Shown here piece after piece: positions 1 through 5,739 of a stretch of DNA of 6,830 bases. Every line of letters begins with the position of its first letter. Position 1 is the first letter of the stretch. Location of the stretch: assembly GCA_028290765.1 (NCBI GenBank), contig JAQGJF010000973.1, forward strand, positions 1 to 6,830, read 5' to 3'. The stretch comes from Tardiphaga sp. GTDB taxonomy: Bacteria; Pseudomonadota; Alphaproteobacteria; Rhizobiales; Xanthobacteraceae. A program made the position numbers and the translations under genes. The notes below the pieces were generated by a model, which searched no databases, was not told where the DNA came from, and worked only from the letters and a program-made list of their open reading frames with translations.

Positions 1-1346
1 TTGATCGCCAGGTTGAGGATCGCCAGCTCGAGCTGGTTGGCATCGATAGGCGCCGGCGGCAGATCGTCGGGAATGTTCAGCCGCAGTGCGACCCGCGGTC
101 CGAGCGAGCGCTCGAGCAGATCGCTCATGCCGCGAATCAGCGCGCCGAGATCGACCGGCTCCGCCTTCAAATCCTGCTGCCGCGCGAAGGCCAGCAGCCG
201 CTGCGTCAGCGAGGCGCCACGCTCCGCGCCCTGCAATGCGCCCTCGATCAGCCGCCGCAGCCGCGGATCTTCGGGAATGCGCTTGCGCAGCAGTTCCAGA
301 TTGCCCATTACCGCCATCAGCAGATTGTTGAAGTCATGCGCGACGCCGCCGGTGAGCTGGCCGATGGTCTCCATCTTCTGCGCCTGGCGCAATTGCTCCT
401 GCGCCCGTTCGCGCGCCGCAACTTCCTTCATCAGGTCCGCGGTGCGTTCCACGACGCGATGCTCGAGCGTGGCGGTCAGTTCCGCCAGGGCGGTGCGCTC
501 CGCGGCCAGTTGCGACAACAGGGTTTCGCGCTCGATATCCACCGTCTTGCGCGCCGTGATGTCGGAGGAAACCCCGACCAGCGACTTGATGCGGCCATCG
601 GCGGCGCGAACGGCACGGGCCCGCACATCGACCCAGTGCAGCGAACCGTCGGGCCAGATGGTGCGGTATTCGATCGAATAGTCGCCGCCGGTCTCGATGG
701 CTTCCTGCAGCACGGCCGACCGGCGGGTGCGATCGTCGGGATGCACCGAAGCCAGCAGATCCTGATAGGAAAACGGCTGACCGGGTTGGCGCCCGAAGAA
801 CGATTTGCAGGTGTCGGAAGCTTCCAGTTCGTGCTCCGGCAAATGCAGTTCCAGCGCGCCGAGATGGCCGGCGCTGAGCGCGGTCTGCAGCAGATCCTCG
901 CTCTCGGTCAGGTTCTCCAGAATTGCGCGGGTCTGATATTGGCGGCGCCGGCCGCGAACCGCGGACCCGACGATGCTCACCAGCGTGGTCGGATGAAACG
1001 GACGCTCGATGAAAGTGACGTTGCCGAGCAATTGACCGAGACGCGCGGCGTCCGGGTTGCGTTCCGGTCCGCCGCCCTGATGGGTCAACAGCACGATCGG
1101 AAAATCCGACCATGACGGCTGGTCGTTGAGCCAGTTCACCAGCTTTCGCAAATCGACGTTCTTGATCGCCTCGTCGGCGATGACGGCCATGCCCGCGCCG
1201 CCCTCGATCTCATGCATCAGCGCCGCGAGATCGCCGCTGGTGTTGGCGAAATATCCGGCTTCCTTGATCAGCGCTTCGGCCACGGCTGCATCCCGGCCGA
1301 TCGGAGCCAGGATGACCGCCCGCTCGGATGACGCGCCCGGCTTCAC
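1..1346 (-). CDS. PAS sensor histidine kinase with N-terminal pseudo-receiver domain (3' end cut off)
   Basis: Probable cytoplasmic two-component kinase; 448 codons are visible and the frame is open to the left edge. No membrane segment is seen. Residues about 10-127 resemble a receiver fold: strand AVILAP, VLLT at 85-88, ERPF at 114-117. However, the phospho-acceptor position falls on Ala57 in MAVIADEA, the acidic pocket is absent (APIG) and the conserved Lys is Arg115. A PAS domain follows (about 148-267, with HPDD and ending SSDITARK), then a likely coiled coil (about 270-327) and HisKA with [11 protein letters not shown], where His337 is the expected autophosphorylation site. The window stops at the N-box (ELAILNLAI), so the rest of the ATPase domain, and any C-terminal receiver common in HDFNN-type kinases, lie outside. 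The start is GTG at 1346-1344, overlapping the KaiC-like TGA as GTGA, with AGGG at 1358-1355 eight bases upstream. This points to translational coupling. The family call is firm; the signal sensed is unknown. Confidence 0.9.
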   Translation of the reverse strand, partial: MKPGASSERAVILAPIGRDAAVAEALIKEAGYFANTSGDLAALMHEIEGGAGMAVIADEAIKNVDLRKLVNWLNDQPSWSDFPIVLLTHQGGGPERNPDAARLGQLLGNVTFIERPFHPTTLVSIVGSAVRGRRRQYQTRAILENLTESEDLLQTALSAGHLGALELHLPEHELEASDTCKSFFGRQPGQPFSYQDLLASVHPDDRTRRSAVLQEAIETGGDYSIEYRTIWPDGSLHWVDVRARAVRAADGRIKSLVGVSSDITARKTVDIERETLLSQLAAERTALAELTATLEHRVVERTADLMKEVAARERAQEQLRQAQKMETIGQLTGGVAHDFNNLLMAVMGNLELLRKRIPEDPRLRRLIEGALQGAERGASLTQRLLAFARQQDLKAEPVDLGALIRGMSDLLERSLGPRVALRLNIPDDLPPAPIDANQLELAILNLAI

Positions 1347-2842
1347 TGGTCGTGCCCTGCGAGGAGCGGCATTCCTTCGCCGACATAGATCGGGACGCCT
1401 CGCAGAATCCCCTGGAAGGCGTCGAGCGGATTGCCGATGGTGAGGCTGCGGCGATCGATCCGATACTCGCGAATCGTCGATTCATGCGCGCCGGTTCTTT
1501 TCTTGATGATGGATATCGCGCGTCGCACGGTACCGAGCGCCTCGAAGTAACGCAGCAGAATCACGGTGTCCGCCAGATAGGTCACGTCCACCGGCGCCTT
1601 CATGTCGCCGACCAGGCCGTGCTGGGCCACCGTCATGAAGGTCGCCGTGCCCTGGCGATTCAGATATTGCAGCAGCTCATGCATGTGCAGGATGAGCGAA
1701 TTCTCCTCCGGCATCGCGGCCTGATATCCGTTCAGGCTGTCGATCACCACGATCCTGATATGGTCGTCATCGACCCGTTTGCGGACGCGGTGGGCGAACT
1801 CGCCGGGCGACAGCTCGGCGGCATCGACCTGTTCGATGAACAGCATGCCGCCATGCTGCATGGCTTCGAGATCGATGCCGAGGCCTTTCATGCGGTCGAA
1901 CAGCAGGCCGAGCTCCTCATCGAACGCGAACAGCGCGGCCTTTTCGCCCCTGGCCACGGCCGCGACGACGAACACGATGGCGAGCAGGGATTTTCCGGTG
2001 CCGGCGGGCCCCAGCACCAGCGTGCTCGAACCGGCCTCGACCCCGCCGCCGAGCAGTTGGTCCAGCTCCTGGATGCCGCTGGACTTCCTGCCGCGCGCGA
2101 ATTTGTTGCGGTGTTCGGAGGCCACCAGCCGCGGGAACACGTTCAATCCACCGGTCGTGATGGTCACATCGTGGTGCCCGCCGCGAAACCTCACGCCGCG
2201 ATATTTGATGACGCGGGTGCGGCGTCGTTCCGCACCATAGGTCGGCGCCAGTTCCTCCAGCCGGATCACGCCGTGGGCGACGCTGTGGACGGTCTTGTCG
2301 ACCACGTCGGCCGTCAGGTCGTCGAGCAGCATTACCGTGGTATTGAATTTCGCGAAATAGTGTTTGATCGCGAGAATCTGCCGGCGGTACCGCAGCGAGC
2401 TTTGCGCCAGCAGCCTGATCTCCGACAGACTATCCAGCACCACGCGGGTCGGCCGGGAGCGTTCGACGGCTTCAAAGATCTGCTTGGTGGTTTCGCCGAG
2501 TTCGAGGTCCGAGGAGTACAGCAGGCTTTGCTGCTGCTCGGAGTCGAGCAGGCTTTCCGGCGGCAGCAGTTCGAACACTTCGATACCGTTATCGAGTTTC
2601 CAGCCATGCGACGCCGCGCCGTCGCGCAGCTCGCGTTCGGTTTCCGACAAAGTGATGTAGAGGCATTTCTCGCCGGCTTGCGCGCCCTCCAGCAAAAACT
2701 GCAACGCAACGGTCGTCTTGCCGGTACCCGGCGCGCCTTCGACCAGAAAAAGATGCCCGCGCGAAAACCCGCCAGACAAAATATTGTCCAGGCCCCAGAT
2801 GCCGGTTTTGGCCTTAACATCAAGCTGTTCGACTATACCCAT
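1343..2842 (-). CDS. KaiC-like two-domain RecA-family ATPase
   Basis: 499-aa cytoplasmic ATPase with two tandem KaiC/RadA-type domains. CI (about 10-240) has Walker A GAPGTGKT at 36-43 and Walker B VVLDS ending at Asp137. CII (about 250-475) has Walker A GPAGTGKS at 278-285, the DEE glutamates at 308-310 and Walker B VVIDS at Asp368. Length is close to cyanobacterial KaiC (519 aa). By my alignment, the KaiC Ser/Thr phosphosites fall on Thr421-Tyr422 (DVTYLADT), and the first CI catalytic glutamate is Ser66 (LSETE). These LSETE-type proteins form a broad proteobacterial KaiC-like group usually found beside histidine kinases. Calling it a circadian clock protein would overreach: no kaiA or kaiB is visible. 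The start ATG (2842-2840) has GAGGGG at 2852-2847. The histidine kinase follows with a 4-base overlap, so this ATPase may modulate or relay to that kinase (inference). Confidence 0.93.
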   Translation of the reverse strand: MGIVEQLDVKAKTGIWGLDNILSGGFSRGHLFLVEGAPGTGKTTVALQFLLEGAQAGEKCLYITLSETERELRDGAASHGWKLDNGIEVFELLPPESLLDSEQQQSLLYSSDLELGETTKQIFEAVERSRPTRVVLDSLSEIRLLAQSSLRYRRQILAIKHYFAKFNTTVMLLDDLTADVVDKTVHSVAHGVIRLEELAPTYGAERRRTRVIKYRGVRFRGGHHDVTITTGGLNVFPRLVASEHRNKFARGRKSSGIQELDQLLGGGVEAGSSTLVLGPAGTGKSLLAIVFVVAAVARGEKAALFAFDEELGLLFDRMKGLGIDLEAMQHGGMLFIEQVDAAELSPGEFAHRVRKRVDDDHIRIVVIDSLNGYQAAMPEENSLILHMHELLQYLNRQGTATFMTVAQHGLVGDMKAPVDVTYLADTVILLRYFEALGTVRRAISIIKKRTGAHESTIREYRIDRRSLTIGNPLDAFQGILRGVPIYVGEGMPLLAGHDQ

Positions 2843-2862
2843 ACGGCCCCTCGACGCTCGAC

Positions 2863-2887
2863 AACCACAGTCGGCGCCGACGGTTCC
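2863..2887 (-). promoter_or_regulatory. Possible EcfG-type (general stress) promoter for the KaiC-like/kinase operon
   Basis: On the minus strand GGAAC lies at 2887-2883, followed by a 16-base spacer and GGTT at 2866-2863. The alphaproteobacterial EcfG consensus is GGAAC, a spacer of about 16-18, then cGTT, so this matches nine of nine core bases except the first base of the -10. A start near 2855 would leave a short leader with the GAGGGG ribosome site. It is the only GGAAC in front of a gene here with a reasonable partner, but the motif is short and chance is possible. Confidence 0.35.
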
Positions 2888-2913
2888 GTTATCGGGCGAT
2901 AATTTTGCGCAAA
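2870..2913. promoter_or_regulatory. Three consecutive palindromes in the GFA/KaiC-like gap
   Basis: The 72-bp gap between the GFA stop and the KaiC-like start carries three neighbouring palindromes: GTCGGCGCCGAC (2870-2881), TTATCGGGCGATAA (2889-2902, six-base arms around GG) and TTTGCGCAAA (2904-2913). None is followed by a T-run, so they do not look like an intrinsic terminator. The first lies entirely in the spacer of the possible EcfG promoter, where a bound regulator would block or modify initiation. The operator role is inferred from position and symmetry only. Confidence 0.4.
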
Positions 2914-2914
2914 C

Positions 2915-3385
2915 CTACGGCCATTGCAGACGCCAGGCCTGCGCGAGAGGCCGGACATCGGACGGCTGGGTTTCGTGGCAGACGGCATCGGGCGCGGGCT
3001 TGACCCAGGGTTGCGCGCTACGGGTATAGAAATGCGCCACCGGCACCAGCCAGCTGGTGTCGTCGAGCGTTCCGGCCCGGATATTGATGGTCTCGGGCCT
3101 TCCCGCCCTTTCGCCGTAAATCCGGTTGCCGCAATCGCTGCAGAACCACGACGCGACGGCAACACCCGCGGGCGACAGCCGGCGCCAGGCTTTGGGCATG
3201 CCTTCCACGATGCGAAAGTCTTTCGCCGTCACCGGCATCGTCATGCCGAACGCGCTGCCGGATTGCTTTTGGCAATTGGTGCAGTTGCAGGTGTAAAGCA
3301 GCAGCGGGAACGATGCGATTTCGTAGCGGATCGCGCCGCAGATGCAGCCGCCGGCGAGGGGAAGCGCAGGTCGCGTCGAACTCAT
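2915..3385 (-). CDS. GFA-family (glutathione-dependent formaldehyde-activating enzyme-like / CENP-V) zinc protein
   Basis: 156-aa cytoplasmic protein of the GFA fold, a small zinc-binding beta-tent fold. The metal ligands expected in the family are all present: GGCICG (Cys14, Cys16), CNCTNCQKQSG (Cys33, Cys35, Cys38) and FCSDCGN (Cys82, Cys85). Members were named for a proposed glutathione-formaldehyde reaction, but most paralogues, including ones as generic as this, have no proven substrate, so I give no gene symbol. The start ATG (3385-3383) has GGGAG at 3398-3394, eight bases upstream. It reads toward the KaiC-like gene 72 bp downstream. Read-through between them is possible, but the intervening palindromes and candidate promoter argue for separate control. 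Confidence 0.92.
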   Translation of the reverse strand: MSSTRPALPLAGGCICGAIRYEIASFPLLLYTCNCTNCQKQSGSAFGMTMPVTAKDFRIVEGMPKAWRRLSPAGVAVASWFCSDCGNRIYGERAGRPETINIRAGTLDDTSWLVPVAHFYTRSAQPWVKPAPDAVCHETQPSDVRPLAQAWRLQWP

Positions 3386-3451
3386 GGGCTAGGCTCCCGG
3401 GCAAGTTCCGATCAACGATTCACGCGCAATCCTATCAGGAAAATCATCGCT

Positions 3452-3480
3452 GCGATGTTCCAATATTTCCGGGACATCGC
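3452..3480 (-). terminator. Hairpin after the thioesterase pseudogene
   Basis: GCGATGT (3452-3458) pairs with ACATCGC (3474-3480), and two more C-G pairs form inside (3460-3461 with 3471-3472). The loop is AT-rich. It begins 10 bases after the pseudogene TAA on the minus strand and is followed only by a weak TTTT. It could be a poor intrinsic terminator or part of the leader region of the GFA gene. Confidence 0.35.
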
Positions 3481-3490
3481 GCGGCAGATT

Positions 3491-4263
3491 TTACCGCTGC
3501 TCGATGACGAGGCTTTGCACCGCGCGGCCGAAATAGCCCTTGCTGTCGCCAAGCCGCGAGGCGGCAATGCCGGCTCCATCCGGCCCGATCCAGCTTTCGG
3601 AATCCAGCAAGATCCAGTCGCCGACCGGTGGGCGCGCAGGGCTGACGGTGAGGTCGGCGTTGATGAAGGTCCATTTGCTGAAGTCGAGCACCGACGACGT
3701 GCCATTGCTGAAATCCGCCGCGACGACCGCCCGCATCACCTGCGATATCGGCGCATTCTCGACAATCGGCCGGTCGACCCGATACCAGATCGCACCGGGT
3801 CCCGGCGTCATCAGTCCGCCGCGCACCACGCTCGTGGAAATGCCCGATACGAATGAATTGCCGGTGGGCCTGCGCGCCATCGGACGGCCGGCCTCCGGAC
3901 CCGGAAGCTCGATCGGCAGATCGACCACCTCGGGTGGCAACGCCAGCGTCTGGGACCTGATCTTGAGGACGCTCGCCCGCACCACGACGACGTCCTTCGC
4001 GACCGCCGAACCGCGCATAGCTGTATCTTGCGGCCTTCGCGCAGCACTTCGGTCTCGATGGTCAACGGCGCCACCGGAACCGGCCGCATCAGGTCGACGG
4101 TCAGCCGCACGATCTACATCGGTTGCGGCGTCGGAATCGCCTCGGCGGCCCATATGACCAGCGACGACGGCGCCGAGCCATGCTGCATGGTCGGGTCCCA
4201 GGGGCCGGCAGCATGGGGGCTGGTCACAACGCGATTGCCGTCGACGCGGTAGATGGCTTCCAT
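3491..4263 (-). pseudogene. Broken acyl-CoA thioesterase-like gene (double hotdog, TesB-type)
   Basis: Pieced together, the reading gives a protein of about 257 aa resembling the thioesterase-family (4HBT_3) hydrolases that cleave acyl-CoA esters. It begins MEAIYRVDGNRVVTSPHAAG at ATG 4263-4261, with GGAAG upstream. The same frame meets TAG at 4116-4114 (IPTPQPM, stop, IVRLTVDLMRPVPV), where homologous context expects an ordinary codon such as Gln; CAG to TAG would explain it. The frame continues through REGRKIQL, then coding character moves to another frame near 4010-4022 and resumes as AVAKDVVVVRASVLKI, running to TAA at 3493-3491 (ending RAVQSLVIEQR). The shift equals one lost or two gained bases. 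Two independent lesions favour a real pseudogene over a single sequencing error. The C-terminal half keeps good family-like sequence, so decay looks recent. Confidence 0.8.
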
Positions 4264-4398
4264 CCAACAACTTCCGTGACGAGACCTGGACCGTACTACC
4301 CTTAGCGAACTTCCCCGCCCTCGCACCAGACCATGGTTGACGTCCGCGCCACAATCGGAGACGTTGCAGCCCTCGGATTTGGCGTTTGAGGCTTAGCG

Positions 4399-4710
4399 AT
4401 GCGGATCATTCTGGCGACGGCAGGGCTTGCGGTGGCGATGGCGGCGCTGCCGATGGCGGCCGAACTGCGGGCGCAACCCGAACCGCAGCTGTCACAGGCG
4501 AAACCGCATGCGGCTTCCGAGTTGTCGGCGCAGGCCCGCCGCCCGCGGCCGCGGGTGCGGATCTATCGCGAGGACGAACGGGGGGTCTATCCCAGCTACA
4601 ATCCGGGGCCGAACGCGGTGCGCGACTGCACCGCGACTTATGTCCAGGAACACCGCCCCAGCGGCACCGTGATCGTTCCGCGCATGAACTGTTTCTGGCG
4701 CCCCGGCTAG
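4399..4710 (+). CDS. Small secreted protein with two cysteines, function unknown
   Basis: 103-aa protein that I recognise only as a type of short exported protein common in Bradyrhizobium relatives. Residues 1-25 form a signal peptide with a hydrophobic core (about 3-21), likely cut near LRA|QP. The mature part starts with a Gln/Ala/Pro-rich stretch, then a basic RRPRPRVR segment (47-54). A better structured tail follows (55-103) with Tyr-rich GVYPSYNPGPNAVRDC and VIVPRMNCFW. Cys77 and Cys98 could form a disulfide in the periplasm. ATG 4399 is preceded by TGAGG at 4387-4391, seven bases away. It diverges from the thioesterase pseudogene (135-bp gap) and converges on the next gene with 19 bp between stops. 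Confidence 0.82.
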   Translation: MRIILATAGLAVAMAALPMAAELRAQPEPQLSQAKPHAASELSAQARRPRPRVRIYREDERGVYPSYNPGPNAVRDCTATYVQEHRPSGTVIVPRMNCFWRPG

Positions 4711-4729
4711 CGCACCACCGACCAGCCGT

Positions 4730-4948
4730 TCATCGATGTCGCAGCGCGCCGATCAGTCCGACGGCGACAATCGCCGCCGATGCGCCGTAAACCAGGACGG
4801 CCATCACCAGTTGGGTGATTGCGCCTGCGGTGCCCGGCCCGCCGCCGGGGCCTTGCGACGCCAGCGCGTGGCTTGCGGGCAGCAGCGCAAGGGTTGCGGA
4901 TGCCGCGCCGAGCGCCGATCGCGATTTCCAGGATCGTAAATCGGACAT
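4730..4948 (-). CDS. 72-aa membrane protein with signal-like N-terminus, function unknown
   Basis: Short protein with two hydrophobic parts. Residues about 12-30 look like a signal peptide (LPASHALA|SQ). A Gly/Pro linker (GPGGGPGTAG) follows, then one strongly hydrophobic helix at about 44-69 ending in a basic RHR tail. It would sit in the inner membrane with a very short periplasmic end. The in-frame ATG at 4966 was rejected as the start because an excellent Shine-Dalgarno (AAGGGAGGT, about 4962-4954) lies just upstream of the ATG at 4948-4946. It is divergent from the 76-aa His/Trp gene across a 248-bp gap with an inverted repeat. No function can be assigned. Confidence 0.75.
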   Translation of the reverse strand: MSDLRSWKSRSALGAASATLALLPASHALASQGPGGGPGTAGAITQLVMAVLVYGASAAIVAVGLIGALRHR

Positions 4949-4995
4949 GATGACCTCCCTTCGCACATGAATTGCAAAAGATACGGACGAGAACG

Positions 4996-5035
4996 GCGCC
5001 GGTTTTGAAATGTTTCAGCGCGGTGGAACCGGCGC
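4996..5035. repeat. Nested inverted repeat in a divergent intergenic region
   Basis: GCGCCGGTT (4996-5004) and AACCGGCGC (5027-5035) are perfect 9-base inverted arms around 22 bases. Inside them TGAAA (5006-5010) and TTTCA (5013-5017) form a second symmetric pair. It lies 48 bp upstream of the 72-aa gene start and 162 bp upstream of the 76-aa gene start. It could be a regulator site or an RNA leader structure; there is no T-run for termination. Confidence 0.45.
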
Positions 5036-5196
5036 GCGCACTTCGTATTCATGTTTGCGGCGCGCACATTCATTCTGCATTCACGTCGCGCTGGGTAGTG
5101 TTACCACGTCCGCACGGCGACACGTGTGTTTCAGTTTGTTACGCACGCCGGAACGATAGCTCTGCATTCAACATCCTGCACCCAAGGAGGATATTT

Positions 5197-5427
5197 ATGA
5201 ACATGAAGAGAATTCTGGGCTTTGCCGCCGTCGCGGGACTTCTCGCGATTGCTGCGCCGACCGAGCGTGCCCAGGCGTTGTCGCTGAGCACTCCCGGTGC
5301 TGCCGCGGCGGTGCAGGACGATACCGGCAAGCTGACCACCGAAGTGCGCTGGCACCGGCACTGGGGCTGGCGCCGTCATCACTGGCGCCGCCATCATTGG
5401 CATCGCCGCCACTGGCACCGCTGGTAA
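5197..5427 (+). CDS. Secreted 76-aa peptide with His/Trp/Arg-rich tail
   Basis: Small exported protein of unknown function. Residues 1-27 are a signal peptide (basic MNMKR, Ala/Leu core, likely cut ERAQA|LS). The mature N-terminus LSLSTPGAAAAVQDD leads to TTEVR. The last 26 residues (51-76) consist only of Arg, His and Trp plus one Gly, built from RRHHW-type pentapeptides. The tail could bind metal ions (Cu, Ni, Zn), or membranes or anionic polymers; this is inferred from composition. ATG 5197 is chosen because AAGGAGG (5184-5190) sits six bases upstream, a near-ideal site suggesting strong translation. A strong intrinsic terminator follows. The cleavage region (RA[Q/E]A|LS), the EVR motif and the tail composition recur in the protein at 5740-6312, so the two are probably paralogous. 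Confidence 0.85.
   Translation: MNMKRILGFAAVAGLLAIAAPTERAQALSLSTPGAAAAVQDDTGKLTTEVRWHRHWGWRRHHWRRHHWHRRHWHRW
5371..5424 (+). repeat. Imperfect 15-bp tandem repeat encoding RRHHW units
   Basis: Three in-frame 15-bp units (5371-5385, 5386-5400, 5401-5415) encode RRHHW, RRHHW and HRRHW, followed by a partial unit HRW (5416-5424). Units one and two differ at only two silent positions, which suggests expansion by local duplication under selection for the peptide. Confidence 0.7.
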
Positions 5428-5471
5428 TCCGGTTCTGCCGGGCAGCGCGTCTACGCGCGCATGCGAATTTG

Positions 5472-5500
5472 AAAGGCCCGCATCGCGGGCCTTTGTTTTT
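5472..5500 (+). terminator. Rho-independent terminator of the 76-aa gene
   Basis: AAAGGCCCGC (5472-5481) and GCGGGCCTTT (5485-5494) form a perfect 10-bp stem with the three-base loop ATC, followed by GTTTTT. It begins 45 bases after the TAA of the His/Trp/Arg peptide gene, so that gene is probably a monocistronic unit insulated from the next one. Confidence 0.93.
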
Positions 5501-5739
5501 GGCACCCTATCGAAGCGCATGCGGAACATCGATCGCAACGATATGCGCTCGACCCGATCAGAAATGTTTTCCCACGGCTTGCGCATTCATGGCGCGTTCA
5601 GATCGGGCTCTCTAGTCTCTCTTCAAAATCGACAAGAATGGACCAGGTCGTGATCTGGCCGATCAAACGATGCGCGTCGGGATTCGCGCCGCCGCTGTCG
5701 GCTGCGCGTCGCACATAGTTGCCAGGGAGAGTTTCACGG
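5501..5739 (+). other. Leader/promoter region before the Gly-rich gene; no gene seen
   Basis: The stretch between the genes at 5427 and 5740 is 312 bases long. Besides the terminator it holds a small symmetric site GCGCGT-CT-ACGCGC (5445-5458), a TGATC-TGGCC-GATCA symmetry (5651-5665) and the ribosome site AGGGAG (5724-5729). The promoter of the 5740 gene must lie here because of the upstream terminator, but I see no convincing -35/-10 pair. GGAAC at 5522-5526 has no cGTT at the right spacing. Confidence 0.5.

Noticed and set aside
1..681. 226-codon plus-strand open frame at the left edge
   Set aside because: Ser/Arg-rich shadow antisense to the histidine kinase, whose minus-strand frame shows clear PAS and HisKA motifs.
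1343..2842. Calling the ATPase the circadian clock gene kaiC
   Set aside because: It has the LSETE-type first domain and Thr-Tyr phosphosites of the broader KaiC-like group, and no kaiA or kaiB is visible.
1328..2902. 524-codon plus-strand open frame covering the whole KaiC-like gene
   Set aside because: It mirrors a well-supported two-domain ATPase gene in GC-rich DNA, where antisense frames stay open. It has no recognisable domain or ribosome site.
2924..3856. 310-codon plus-strand open frame across the GFA gene and pseudogene
   Set aside because: Arg/Ala/Pro-rich antisense shadow that crosses an intergenic gap and two unrelated genes; no domain signal.
3491..4354. Single 287-aa minus-strand gene
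   Set aside because: Only the part after about 4010 reads like a thioesterase. The N-terminal ~115 residues are out-of-frame Arg/Asp-rich text; the genuine N-terminus is in another frame, so the locus is treated as a pseudogene.
4337..4365. Sigma-70 promoter TTGACG, 17 bases, GACGTT before the 103-aa gene
   Set aside because: The -10 match is poor; spacing alone is not enough.
5150..5175. EcfG promoter starting at GGAAC before the 76-aa gene
   Set aside because: No cGTT-like element at 16-18 bases. The same holds for GGAAC at 5025 and 5522.
5371..5424. CRISPR-like or noncoding tandem array
   Set aside because: The 15-bp units are in frame and encode the His/Trp/Arg tail of an exported peptide, with no spacers.
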